Source of the DNA: Monarcha castaneiventris obscurior
Lineage: Eukaryota; Chordata; Aves; Passeriformes; Monarchidae
Direction: 5' to 3'
Length of the DNA stretch: 64,000 nt
NCBI GenBank assembly: GCA_026261815.1
Contig: JAMPIT010000884.1
Coordinates: 16,700,210 to 16,764,209, forward strand
Below the pieces are notes generated by a model, which was not told the origin of the DNA, ran no database searches, and saw only the letters and a program-made list of their open reading frames with translations. The translations under genes were made by a program, and so were the position numbers. Shown in pieces: positions 12,001 through 24,894 of the stretch. Each line of letters opens with the position of its first letter. Position 1 is the first letter of the stretch.

Positions 12001-13840
12001 AAATTAATCTAATCTGTGAATCAGCATAAATACACTGGAATCACAGAACCCTGGATCTTTGCATGACAGTTTGGCTGACCTTTGTAGACATCTGCAGGCA
12101 AACATGTACAGTCATCTGGGTGTGATGTCTTAGCCCTTTCACGATATTTCAGTCTTCTACTCTTCTACATTTAAACCCCCTCTCAAAATTGCCTTTTTTT
12201 TTTACTGATAGTAGTCTGCCATTAACCTTTTATTTCTATTTGAGCCCTCGTTCAAATTTACACCCATTTACTAAACTAAATAGGGAAACCTGCTTCTTTA
12301 TCTCATCCTTAAAGGTTTGAGACAAAGAAACCAGCAGAAGACTAATAGACCAATCAGCCTTTTTCAAAACCAAGGTAATTAGTACGACATGGAAAACAAA
12401 AGTGAGAGCAGAAAAATTACACTCCTGCAGTGTCTCTCCTGAGGCAAGAGAAGACCCAAGAATTGTTCTTAGGGACAACCACAAGGTGAGAATGACACAC
12501 TGCTCCAACACTTGCCCCTGGAAAAGCAAAACAAGTATGAGAGGGCAAAGAAATCCCACATTTGAGGGAGATGTTTCAGTAAGGACGGGGGCAGGATGTG
12601 CTCAGAATATTCCCAGAGAAGGTGGCATGTTCTCTAGGTAGGTGAACATGTTTTACCTTCAGCCTTGACAACTTCATGAGCTTCTAAATGCCATTATTTG
12701 TTGTGGGTTGGTAGTTTGAGAGCTGTGGATAACCAGTTATCAGGCACCAAGAGGTGACAATTCACTGATCAGGCTCTGTTATGTGCACCTACATCACCTG
12801 CTCCCAAAGCAACTCTCTTGTCCTGCCTTTCTCAGCATTTTGTGGAAAATATCCCTATCAACACGTTATCACTTCAGGGCCTGTGTGTTTCATATTGCTG
12901 CCTGTCCAGAGGAGGTATCCAAATATGAATTTGTGAAGGTAAAGTCACAAAATGTCAGGAATTTCCTCAGTCATCCTTCAGCTTGTTCCCGTGGGACTGC
13001 ACACAGCTACACTGCAGCCAGTGCTGGTGTGACCTGGGACTCCCAGAGAAATCCTGCTCTCTAACACTTAGCCACATCCCCAACAGAAGCAAGGAACCCC
13101 AAAGCTCTCAAATATTCCCCCAGAAAAACTAAACAAATTCTTTTCTCTTCACAGCAAGTAAAATCTTTCATCCCAATTCCATCCTTTTGTTTTATAACAT
13201 CAATGTAGCTGTTGGAAACAAAATAAACATTTCATAATGAAGAACCAAAATATTCTGTTCCAAAAACCTGGAAAGAAAATTGTAGGATGTTCTGCCTCTG
13301 TTCTTCCCGAGTTTCATTTATTTTGTCTAATTTAGCACACACCTTTCAGGTATTTCAAGTTGGCTGAAATTACTTTTGGAGAAGGGAAATACTTCCAGAA
13401 AATGTCTAACCAATTGCAGCAGTTGTGTCAATCACTAGCACTCGTCTGTCTCAGCACAGCTGGGTTAAGAAGCCCAGTGAGAGGCTGTCAACCTTGAGTT
13501 TGAGATGGCCACACTGGTAACTGGAGATCAACTGCTGTTAATTAACCAGAGCATGACATTTAATTATCAGCAGATTTGGTGTGAGAGGGAAACACCTAAA
13601 GAGCTCTTTGAACTCTAACCTTTCCTTCTTTTTATCTATTTAGCTTGGGTTTTGCAGAAATAGGAACCAGATTTCAGAGGGATATTGACTATTTTGTCTT
13701 TTGTGTTCAGTGTTGCATGGCAGCAGTTATCCTTGAAAGGTGCACCAAGTATTAGATCACTCAGCAAACAAATAAAACACATTTCTGTATATGAAAACAG
13801 CATGAACTTTGAATTTGGAGGAGGATCTGTTTAAATATCA
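9090..13840. other. Unassigned sequence
   Basis: Roughly 4.7 kb with no recognisable gene. It contains the octamer ATTTGCAT at 9534-9541 within an AT-rich block with HNF1/homeodomain-type motifs (9480-9610), and a 14-G run at 10481-10494. A weak CR1-like phrase at about 12052 was too short to assign. Frames such as 11542-11823 and 12236-12559 on the minus strand have no known product. Confidence 0.5.
10481..10494. repeat. Homopolymer run of 14 G
   Basis: An uninterrupted run of 14 G, followed by TGG. Such runs are uncommon in vertebrate DNA compared with poly-A. They are prone to length change, sequencing error and quadruplex-like folding. The true length may differ from what is written in an assembly. 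Confidence 0.95.
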
Positions 13841-13985
13841 AAATAAATCACCGCTCTCATTTGTTATTTACTGTGCTTGTCCTAATCATATAATGCCAAT
13901 GCATCTATAAATTGCTTTGTCACAAAGTGACTGCTGAAAGTGATGAAAGCTGTCATTTAATCAAAAAGCCCAAATTAATCAAAAG
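13840..13985. promoter_or_regulatory. Enhancer-like AT-rich block with paired SOX motif
   Basis: The block contains CTTTGTCACAAAG at 13915-13927, which is two SOX-type half sites (CTTTGT and ACAAAG) facing each other with one base between. Nearby are POU/homeodomain-like words: ATGCAT at 13900-13905, CTAATCATATAAT at 13882-13894, and TTTAATCA at 13956-13963. The cluster resembles conserved non-coding enhancers seen near developmental genes. Conservation cannot be tested here, so the role is inference. Confidence 0.25.
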
Positions 13986-14988
13986 GAAAGGAAGGCAGGC
14001 CCAGCACTGCCATTAAGGCTTTTTCCTGCTCCACCAGGAATGACAGACACGACAGACACAACTGAGGGAGTGCAAAGTCAACAGACAAAAATGACAAAAA
14101 GGGAAAAAAGCCCCCAGGCCTCAGTGCTAAAGCAGGTGCCCCAGCTGGCCCAGCACCTTCTCCAACACACCTCAGGCTGCCCTGCAGTTTCAAGTAAATT
14201 TGATCTTTGCCTCCTTTGTTGTCATGGTGGCAATAAAAAGTTCTGCTACGAAACTGCTGCATCCCACCACAGGGCCCAGGCCTCACCTCAGGAGCGGACA
14301 CACAATCTCCCTGTCAAGTTTATAGATCCCTTCACTAACACAAAGTGCCTTTGGATTCAGGCAGATGTGACGTTATTCCTTCTGAAACGCTTCCCTCCCT
14401 GGAGCTGCTGACAGGCCCCAGGCCCGGGTTTGCACAGCAGAGTGACTCAGCCCTTCTGATGAGAGGAATGGAATAAACACGGGCTCGATCAACACTCAAA
14501 GTTGTATCGCTTCAAACTCTTGTAGCAGTTCCAAAACACGGGGCTATGTTATTTTCTCTTGTAAGGGAATGTATTCCCATTAGTGGGAGGTTTGGTGTGA
14601 GATCCCTTCACCTGAGGCTAGCCCATAATAGCATCACACCATGGGGGTGTCGTTGCTGTCCTTACACAAATCACAGTATATACCAGGGATAAAAAAGATC
14701 TATCTAACCAAAAGGACACAGTGGCTCAAGAACCAGCTCGTGCCTATGATATCAAACAGGAATTAGAACAAGATTTCTAAGCAGAAAAGAATGGAGAGCC
14801 TAGAACAGCCCCTCAAGTAACAGAGAGCTGTTGTAAGATGGGGTTTGACCGGCCTATAAAAGGGCTTAGTCTGTGGTTTGACTGCAGGACTAGGAGACTT
14901 GTCTTCAGTGATTATTCCCAAATTTTGCTTTAAGTTTTTCTTTCCCCAGAATAACAACCAATACAGACAGAAACACTCCAGCAACATG
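13986..14988. other. Unassigned sequence with small palindromes
   Basis: No gene recognised. A 14-base palindrome GGGAATGTATTCCC sits at 14575-14588. A perfect 8-bp inverted pair, TGGTGTGA (14593-14600) and TCACACCA (14634-14641), encloses 33 bp. The frames 13975-14301 (minus) and 14040-14411 (plus) overlap each other and match nothing I know. Confidence 0.5.
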
Positions 14989-15035
14989 GTCAGCTACTCC
15001 CTATGCAAAAAATGTCAGCTACTCCCTATGCAAAA
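14989..15035. repeat. 25-bp tandem duplication
   Basis: A 22-base word beginning GTCAGCTACTCCC occurs at 14989-15010 and again, identical, at 15014-15035, giving a period of 25 bp. It looks like a recent replication-slippage duplication. It creates a repeated peptide in a 61-codon chance frame (14878-15063) and has no evident function. Confidence 0.92.
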
Positions 15036-18000
15036 GCCAAAAAAGAGCTGTAGAAAAATCTAAATCTAAGTACTTGACCTCCACAAAGCCTTGAATATCT
15101 TGGTAACATAAGCCAGCTGCACACATGCATGATTTCTTTCTGATGCCAGCTACAAGTTCCTTAAAACACAGGGAGCCGACATTTATACTTTTATGCAAAC
15201 CAGACTAATCACTACTTCTATTCAAATGCAAGTCCAATCTCCTAACCTATTTGCACATTGCAAGACAGGTTGAATTGCATGTTGCACAGAAAAGTATCTT
15301 ACTTTAACAGGTTACATTTCCTTCCTTTCAACTAAGCTGGGACATCCAACTCAAGCCTGACACCAAACCATGTATTTTTTCATTCAAACTGCCAGTGCTG
15401 ATGCTGCCATGTGATACCACATGCTACAGGCAGCCAGCCCGTGTTTCAGGGCCCAGAGAATGGGCTAAAGCTTAATCAAAGCAGAAAGGATTCCAAGCCA
15501 AACCCTCACTGCTCAGCCCTTTCAGGATACCCTGGCAAATAAGTCTCACACAAGCAAGGACACCTTCGGGGGGTCATACAAATAGCTGACGATGCCCCAA
15601 CATTTCTTTTTCCCACAGTGCACTTTTCAGCCTACATTTGATCTCCCCAACTGCTTATCCTCTTCTGAATTGTTCAGTTACAGCTTTAAACCAGAAATTC
15701 CCCTTTCTGTAATTTTAATTCTTCCATTTCCTCCTTTTCCAGAGCCCAGGCTCACGTGCTCCCCTCCATTTCTCCTTACCTAGGGTGCAAACTGCACCCT
15801 ACTCCTGTCAGCATTTCTCAGTGAGGTGGCAGTGATGGCACACAAAGAACACTCCTTTCTCCTCTCCTATGTGCCAGATATGCACTTTGCTCTGTGGGTC
15901 CCACTGGTACAGAGAAAATCTGCTTGCTATTCTCTGCTTTCTGAAGGTGTCACCAGTAACAAACAACGTGGCATCTGCTACGTGCTTGTTGCTAACAAAG
16001 GCTTTTAGAGCTCCGTGATTTCTCCATACACTATTGCAAATTACCAACACTCCTCCAGCTCCATTGGTAAGTGGTGGATGGTCAAATCTTGTGGTTTATT
16101 TGCTCTTGGAGATGTGCCACTAATATTGTTTACAATGTCCATTCCACATCTACAGGCTGGTGCTTGTTCACATCACAAAACCTGGCAAAATAGAAGTGCT
16201 CTGCTGCAACTTTCCAGCTTCAGTCATGGCACAGCTCTGCCACATCTGTTAAGAAACTCGTGTTGCTGAACAGAAGAAGGGCATTTTCATTCCATTTTAG
16301 TTGTCATGTTACTCGCTCTAAGGTTTCTTGACAGACCAGCCCCCTGCCAGCTCTCTGAAACTGTAGCACATATAAACTCAGAGATCCTCCAAAGGAATTC
16401 CTGCAATTTCTATCATGTCTTGTAATGAGGCTGAAAGGATCCTCTTGATTACGTGGAATTTATGGCAAATTGTCACTCAGTGTCACTAAATCCAGGAGAA
16501 TATCCTGCTGCTAGAATGGTCTTAAGATCATTTCTGATAGCCAAGTTCCATTCCTGAGGCACCCAGCCCGCCCTGCTCAGGAGCAATACAAGGTGAGTTG
16601 TGCCTCCTTCCTTAGGTATTCAAAGCTACCACCTTCCAAACCCCCTTCTGCCTTTATGAGAGAAAGGGTGAAAAAAACAACCTACAAAGCCGATTTTCCA
16701 CCCAGCTAATGGGTAATCTGATTTGCTGAATCTATTCCTCCCTCCTCAGAAACATAAAGATGTTACTAATGACTCCACAGCCTCTGGTAATGCCGACTGT
16801 CTAACTGTAGACTTTCCTTGTGGACAAGAAATAACTCACAAAAATAAAGGGATTTGAATTCCTTTCTGCAACACATTTGTCAAAAATAGCAGCAAACATT
16901 TTGGGGGGCCCATTCTTTCCCATTTGCAATAAGCCAGCCAGACCAGACAATGAGAATTCAAATGTCTCTGATGAGCTCTCTTGCTCTGACAAGCTACTGA
17001 GAGAGCCAAGGAGGACAGAAGAGGAGATTATATGATATGGTCAGCTGAATTAAATCATCTAAATACTGAAAACAGCCAAGACCAGTCTGAGGAAATTCTC
17101 AGTGCAGCTCTGGAACAGGCAGTGTGGTAAAATGGGAGACCAAGGCCCCAGGTTTAGGGACAGTTTCTGGCTGCAGGCCAACATCAATAAATTTTCATTT
17201 TTATCAGCCAAAATGTCAGTGGGCACTTCTTCTGTCACTTGTGCCATCTGCATTCAAAGCAAGCAACACATGAGTATATGGGACAAATAAATCCCCAAAA
17301 TAAGCAATCAGAGTAGACTGCAAATCCTTTTCCAGACAGACACAATTATGTATGGCTCTCTCTTCTCCCAAACCTACCACTGCATGGCATGAAATTATAG
17401 AGATTATGGAACAAGAAGGCCTTGTCCACATTGAGCAACCAGGTAAGGCAGGTACAGAGATTCGAGCAGCTGCTAAATAATTCACATTAATTTCTTGAAG
17501 ACAGCTGGGACTTCTACAGTTGATGTAATGCACAAACACACCTAACTCTGAAAACGTGCCCTGAGGTAGCTAAACTTGGAGACATACGTGAAAATTGCTT
17601 TCCAGTCAAAGAGCAAATATATTTTTACTAATAATTGTTGACAGAATCAGAGTCTCTGGCAAAATATTTACACTCAATTTGATTACAATAATGATCAGAG
17701 AGCATTGTTTAATTTACTGCGTTCGTTCAGTTTTGGCAACAACAGCACAAATATGCAATAATTGTCTCTCTCCAGATCTTTCATATGTATTTAGTACATG
17801 TTAAATTATGTATTTGTGTGTTCATAATTGTGTGTATTTTTATATATAAATGTGTGTATATTTTGTTAAGCATTTTCATTTAGCAAAACCAGAATCATCC
17901 CCAATGTTTCTGATGTAGAGCAGCAGGGGTAAGTTAGACGTTCTGCACCCTCATTAAATTAGCACTAATCAGATCTGCACCCAGTCCACGTTTTTTGCTA

Positions 18001-19410
18001 CTGCCTTGAGAAATTTAAAGTTCTAACTATAAACGAATTTTTAATTCCACAATATTACTACGTAGATCTATTTCAAGACAATATTGTGCAGAGTAACAGA
18101 GGTTATTATAAACCAGCCTTCTGCATCTAACCCTCTTCCTCCTCAATCTGTCTGAAAACCTCACATGTCCCTCTGGAAAACACAGGGTGGGTGTTGTTGA
18201 GGTAGGTAGCTCATGACCACGCCAGAATACCTGGCTGGTGGCAGCCACCCCTCCAAAAATGTCCTACGCAGACCAGAGCCAACTTTGTGAAGGAGCTCAA
18301 CAAAGCAAGAATTCAGGCTAAATTTGCTGCATTGCACTGAATCTCTCTTTGTAAATAACCCAAATACCAGAAATAGACTTTGACTGAGTGCAACTTGGTT
18401 GCTCTGAATGTGATGAGGCAAGTGGCAGGATTCACCTGCCTGCTCAGAAGCCAGAGGGAGGACAGGGCTGTGCTGCTGCCCGTGCTGCCTCTCCAAACAT
18501 GCCTGGTGAAGTGGTGGCCAGACCTTAATCTCAGAAGTTCCCCGATATCAGAAGTGCACCAGAATCAACCCTGATCTGTCTCTCTTCTGCACAATGCTGT
18601 TAACCAAGACATCCAACAGCCTTTGGGTCAATGTGTGCTTTGGAGGGGAAAAGGGGTTGGTGGGTGGGAGAACTAAATAAACTGTCAGGAAAGAGAAGCT
18701 CCAATAGTGGAGGAGCTTTACTTTGGCACTCTCATAGTGGCTCAAGCACTGCTGCAGAAATATTCCCAGGTGCTGTGGGGTTTTCCTTCTTTATCATACG
18801 GTGGCTGCCAAAACATCTACCTGGCTCCAAATTATTTGGTCACTAACAGAAGCTCTGGCATTGCTCCATCTCCACAGCAGAGTAATCTTTTAAAGAGGAT
18901 TTCTCACCTTGGGGGGCATTTTCTGCTCTGTTTACAGCAACAGCCTGTTGTGACATCCTTAGCTTGGGGCCTTCATTTCTCATTAAGGTTCTCAGCTTCG
19001 TGGAGAAAGGTTTCAGCAGCAAAAGCTTCAGGCTCTGTGCACGTCAGAATGGTTTCATGGCACGTTAAATTCAAACACAGCCATAAACTGAAACTTCTCT
19101 TAAAGCAACTGGAGTTTCTATTAACTGCAGCAATTACCAAAAAGTGTCTGCAAACGTTTCAGTGTCTGGCTCAGTTCTTTCTTCTGGCTGGAAGGTTTGT
19201 ATAGGGTGATAGAATAAAACACCTTGCGGCTTTAGCAGCTTGCAGCAAAGGGGGTTTTTTACAGTTACAAATAAAATAGAAGAAAGGTATATGTAGTGTT
19301 AAGAAATGATAGCAGCACTTCACTGTGCCTCCTATCTGCATCATCCAGAACTGTTTTGAAACACTAATTAATTAAACATTTCAGCAGCCTGGAAGATGTG
19401 TGAGAATTAG
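15036..19410. other. Unassigned sequence
   Basis: About 4.4 kb with no recognisable gene. A block at 15808-16050 is open on both strands: 80 codons on the minus strand and 60 on the plus strand (15826-16008). On the minus strand the stretch ends near a donor-like CTAG/GTAAGG at about 15777-15783, but no protein family is apparent. TG/TA-rich low complexity occurs at 17805-17870. Confidence 0.5.
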
Positions 19411-19530
19411 TCTCATTTATGGATGGTTAAACATAGGCTCAGGGAAGTTAAATGTCTTACCCTAGAACACAAAGCCAACTAATTGCAAACCTGGGACCTG
19501 ATTTTTTTCAGCACCAGACTCTTGACACTA
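19411..19530 (+). mobile_element. MIR-like tRNA-derived SINE relic
   Basis: The stretch follows the layout of the MIR consensus in order. A 'ggttaaacataggctcaggg' segment matches the 'gaaactgaggctcagagagg' region. It is followed by 'gttaaatgtcttaccctag', by 'acacaaagccaactaa', and by a 'gacctg...caccagactcttgacac' end. MIR is an ancient amniote SINE dependent on L2 LINEs, and only degraded copies persist in birds. The copy is about 120 bp, lacks the 5' tRNA-like part, and is heavily diverged. The match is from memory of the consensus. Confidence 0.7.
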
Positions 19531-22500
19531 AATTCATCTCATGTCACTTGGAAATAAAAATGTGATGAAATGATTTCTGGACATGTTAAGTTGTGTGATC
19601 ACCTCGGAAATGCAGGAATCTGTCACCAGTAGCACTATTGATGGACGTGCTGTTGTGCATTAAGATGTGTAACTGCAGCAGGTCCTCCTTTACCTATTTT
19701 CCTAAATCATCTGCCACATGACTCAGAATGAGTATCTTTTCCCCAGTTAGATATAATGTACTTCTACTGGATTATTTCATCTCCCTTCTTTAAGCATATG
19801 GGCTTCCTTTTACTCTGCCTTCACAGTCCAAAAGCGTCCCAAAGGCTTCCACAGCTCCTTTAATATTATCAAGGCTTCATCTGCTGTTGTGTCTGCCCCC
19901 TCACAAAGATCCTTAATGTATATAGCATCTCATGTGAAGCTGCAGGGAGACCTAAATGGAACAACTGGCAAGGATTAGACAGGAAAAAGATAGAGTACGT
20001 GACTTCAGCTTTCTTATATAACAACTATGTCAAGGTTATCAGTGAAGGCGCAGTTCTGGGGAAATGAGGAGTAGCTGGTGGGACAGTGTGAACCTCTATG
20101 GCATCCACAGCACTGTTCTGCCAAAACTGATCTGCAAAAAATGCAGAACAGTAAACACTGACTTGGAAGCTTGGTGTGTCCTGTTGTTACCGGACATTGA
20201 TACTGGGATTTTGTCTTAATTTTATAAGATCAGCACAAATGCACTACAGCTGATAAGAAAATGCAGGCTAAACTCCCCAAGTCAGACTTCCCTGGGATGG
20301 GTGAGGGAACAAGAAGCTAGAATCTCTAGCCACGAGTTCTAACCATGCTACTGAAAAGGGGACTTCAGAGCAGCTGCTTTCTCCTCTTCCTCTCCACCCT
20401 TTTTTCTTTATCAGCTTTGACCTTTATTGTCACTCCTCAGCACCCCCCATCTCTTCCTCCTATTCCCAGGATCCTCCAAAACACAGATTTGGACTCTTAT
20501 CTATATGATTATCAATCTCAGCTTCTGGCTTAACGTCTAGTGGAATTTACCCATGTAGAGATAATTAATTGTGCAATTTGTGATCCAGGGGATGCCTCAG
20601 CACACGAGAGCAATCCCTCATACCATTGTGTACCTCCCAGCCAAGGAAAATGGGCACTCTTTAAACCTTGATGCTTCTCTTGAAGAGATGGCCAAAAGAA
20701 GCTTCCCACAAACTGTTTGCAGAACGCTGGGATGTGAAAAATAATGAACATGCACACAAGGAGACAGAGAGGTCAGAAATTGGGCCTTTATTTTAAATGT
20801 CACAGAGATTGAGAGAGACGCAAGAAACAAGAAGACTCGAAGACTCTTGAGCAGACCTGGACCTGAATTCAGTGCTCAGAGGTCTCACAGAGCTAAGAAA
20901 CCTGCTGAGAAAGGAGGAGTCTGGATTGTTTGTGCAGAAGGAGACCAGATAAATACAGTGAAGGATCCATAGATGGGAGAATCTCTGCACTTCATTTATG
21001 CACCACTCAAAATCCCCTGTGAATTTGCACACACATAATTACAGCTACAGAAAAGGGCATAAATAAGCAAGAGGCATAAAATATTAGTGTTGAAGGTAGG
21101 GGATAAGTGGTCAGTGCTGACCCTGAAGAGAGAAGGCAAATGAATTGCACACTACGAGGAGAATCAGTTGACAGTGAACTTCCACCCACCAAGTGTTGCA
21201 GAATTTACAACTTCAATTAGCTCTGTATCAAGAAAGGGAGTCTCTAAGTGGTGGGATCAACACACAGCAGCCTTAAACAAAACGTGGGTATCATACCCTG
21301 GTAGGAAAATACAAGACTTGTATTGATGGTTTGATGGGCTAAAGAAGTTTTTTATTTTCTTGACAGAGTGCTTTGGAAAACTCATCAGTCCTTGCCCTGG
21401 CAGATGTTACTTGAGAAGTACATGATTTTGGAGAGCCTAACAAAAATAGCTGTGGTATTTGCTGTTAGATAGCTGGGTTCATTTAGAAAAGCTCTTTCTG
21501 CAGTAAACACTCGCACATCTCTCTGATACTTATTTACTTTGCAGAATACAAGATCTTCTTTTGGATCTCCCAGAGGAATCGTTCAAAACATTAATATAAC
21601 AGTACACAATTCAGTCCACAGCCTGGTAAGCACTCACAAAACACACATGAAAATCTCATGAGAAGAGGGGAAGAGGAGTAAAAAGGTTCTTGAATGCATG
21701 TGCTGCAGTCATGGCAAGCATAACTCCCAATTTAGGGGTCAGGTTTGTTTCTGAAGGAGTTACTGTGCTAAAAGGGTGGCTGATCTGCAACCATAAATAC
21801 AACTATAAAAGCACTACAGTAATTATGTCCTCATGTAGCAACTTTTTCTATTCAATTACATAATCTGGGAAAAAAAACCAAGACTAGAAGCTTCTTCCCA
21901 TGAAACCCCCACTAAACCCTGTATTAAGCTTTGATGCAGGCTTTCAGCTCCCATGCCAGTCAGGGGCAGGCAACATCTGTGGCTGTGCAGAAATGTAATT
22001 TTCTGTCCCAGAAGAACAAGGAAAAAAAATCCATTCACGTTGCTTAAACTATTAAATATTAAACTTCTTAGTTTTGAAAAGTTTTTAATGATAATTAGCT
22101 TAGCTTTCTAAAGGAAAGGTCATCTTGAAATGAAAAATAACTATTTTTAAATCTAAAAAAGGTCAAAATAGATGTATTGCAAATTTGGAAAATTTCTGCT
22201 TCCCCAAAAATATTTGTCTTGAAAAATTAATCAAAACTAACTTGTGACGGGAACTGGTTTGGTTTTGATGAATCCACTTGCTTTAAAAATATCATTTTCA
22301 TGGAAATATTAATGACTATCTCCATGGCATTCCTAGTAGTACAGTACATGCTGTAATGTCTCAGAGCTGGAGTCACCAGTTTCACTGGGCTATACCTTGT
22401 TGACATAGGAAAAAAAATACTGGGGAAAAGAAAAGTCTTTGCTAAATTGGCCTCTCCCAGTAAACTGAGAGGGTACATTCACTGAAATCAGCTGCAAAAC

Positions 22501-24894
22501 CTCTTTAAAAGTTCTAGGTAGGTGAGATGTTGGGCTGCATCTATAGTAATTTGATTACTTTAAACTGATCTTGAAGCAGTCGTGAAGTTGGATTAACACG
22601 ATGGAGCAAATCCCCAAAGAAGAACAAGGGAATCTTGAAGAACAAACGTCTCTGCCCTTAAACAGCGTCAAGAAAACTCAAATTGAATTAAAACATCAAT
22701 AAGGGAGCCTTAAATTTTGCAGTGAAAGATGCCAGTGCTGAGGTACAGATCCTACTGAGAAAGGGAAAGCATTTTATTACTACAAACATTCAAGAGGAGA
22801 CAACCGACCTTCAGCCTCTGACTTTGCCATGGAACAATTCCTGCTCCATCTGTCATGAGAAAACAGTCCCAGTCCCTCAAGAATGAGAGGCTACCCATTA
22901 ATAGTTTTGGTGCAAATAATCAAGCTAAAGTAGTTAACAGTGCAGGTTTAAAGCTGAAGAGCTAAGTTCATCCTCTTCAGTGTTTTCCTGCAAGGCAGTT
23001 GTACTGCTCCTATGATCCTGCCAGCCAGTTTTTAATTTGAAAGAAACCTTTTTTTGTATGGTGAGGAACTCATAGAAGGTGGAGAGTGGGAGACAGGAGA
23101 GCAGGCTGGAATCCTGTTCTGGGTGATATCCTGATGGCAAGGGGGAAGGCACAGGGTACAAACATAGTGTGAAACTGTACACTGAGGCTGAAAGGCTGAG
23201 AGAGCCCCCGTGCAAAGCCAGAGGTGTTGCTTTTTGGTGGCACAAAGACCTCAGATGTTTGACAGGAAAGGCAGCTTTCCTTTTCTAAGCATTTTGCAAC
23301 GTTCCATTAACTGTGTTTTCTTGAGATGCACAAGACAATCTGTCACTGCAAACAGTGCTGATTATTTTTCTTCTCTTAATTTGCCTCTTAATGTGATCAC
23401 CCTTAACATGATCACTCTCAAGGCTAAGACCTTCCTCCATTTATGATAAAACATGAATAAAAACTGACTTTTTTAAGACTTCCCTAAAAGGCTGAGGAGT
23501 CTAAACAAAGGGGTCCTCATTATTAGCTCAGGACAACCTATCATCACCGCTGCATGGACAAATTGCACTGTGTGCCAGAGCACACTGAAGACACAATAAT
23601 TTATCAGCCAGAAAGCAGAAAATTGCACAGTGCATTGAGACTTCCCACATCACATTTCTTGCCTTCAGGTCCTACATTTGTGTCCTAAAGAGACATTGCA
23701 ATGCAGTGTTAAAGCTGAAAGGGACCTGGGGAGGGAACAAAGAAAGGCATCACGTAGAAAAGCACCAAACTCTGAGCACCAAACTTAAAAGTCTAAATTA
23801 GGTATTCAGTCGAGGGGCTCGGTAACTCAAAGCAAGAGCTGAGGTGGCCTGTGAATCCACATTCTAACACAAACATCCCATGACTTCCCATCAACTATTC
23901 CAAGAGCCTGCAGAGACTAACCTCTGAACCTGGGCACCTGAGAAAGGGAGTGCTGTGAATGAATGCTCTCCTGTATGTAAAAGCTGGGAAAACACAGGGA
24001 AAATCTGGTGGCACTACTTACAGGGAAAAGATAAAAAGTATTCCTTTTTCCACTCTCAACACCCTAGAATTGGAAGGCAGCACAACAGGAAAAGTCAAAT
24101 GAATGGATCTCAAGGGAGTACACTTAGGCAATCCCAGAGGATTGTCAGGAAAGGTCTCCAGAGGATTGGTCTAAGGAAAGAACACATTAAGGAGAGACAG
24201 AAGATCCCTAATGAAATAATTCTTACGTCCTTATGTGCCAGCTGTTTCATGATGGAGAAAAGACAAGTGGCACAGTAACCTTGCCCAGACCATGAGCTCT
24301 TCACTGACCTGAAGCATGAGAAGGTAGCAAACCAGCAGTGAAAACCAAATCCCATTTCCACAAAAATGTACAAAAGCCCAACGAGATCCCATTAAAACAC
24401 AGCGTTGCTCACTAACAGTGTTCAGGGTACAAAGTTGGATGTAACCAGCAAGAAACATTAAGAAATCATTCAGTAAAGGCATGAAAAATAAAGGAAGGCT
24501 CAAGAGTATTCTGCCATGAAACTGAGCATGAAAGCCATTGATGTATGAGGTCAAAAAGGTCGAGTTGTTAATGGTTTTTTGTGTGTTGATCATCACAAAA
24601 GACAAGCCTTCATCAGATGGTATCAGCTCTGATTCCAGCCATAAAAGAGCAAGAACTAAGTCTTCGAATGGAAAAAAACCTTCCCCCAATTATCAAGTAT
24701 TAGTTAAATTCAATTGTTTTCAAATTGCCTAGATCTAATGAGCTCCATTCCAGACCAAACCTAAAGGTTTGACTGATGAGATCTAGAGCTTTTAGCAGTT
24801 ATTTTGATAACTCATCAAGACAGGTAAATGTGATGTCTAATACCTTACCCATTCTTTAGTTTTTTATTTCTTAAAAGACATTAAAGGAGAATTA
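19531..24894. other. Unassigned sequence
   Basis: About 5.4 kb, AT-rich, no gene recognised. The longest frames are 24231-24689 (minus, 152 codons) and 23955-24278 (plus, 107 codons). They overlap each other and have no known domain. The first has hydrophobic stretches, but these are common in chance AT-rich frames. No tandem repeats or LTRs were seen. Confidence 0.5.

Noticed and set aside
12047..12110. CR1 tail-like phrase (ggaatcacagaaccctgg)
   Set aside because: Only about 15 bases match the CR1 end style and the following sequence does not; too short to call.
15808..16050. Region open on both strands ending near a GTAAGG donor
   Set aside because: No acceptor of quality was found and neither peptide shows a family; opposite-strand openness suggests composition.
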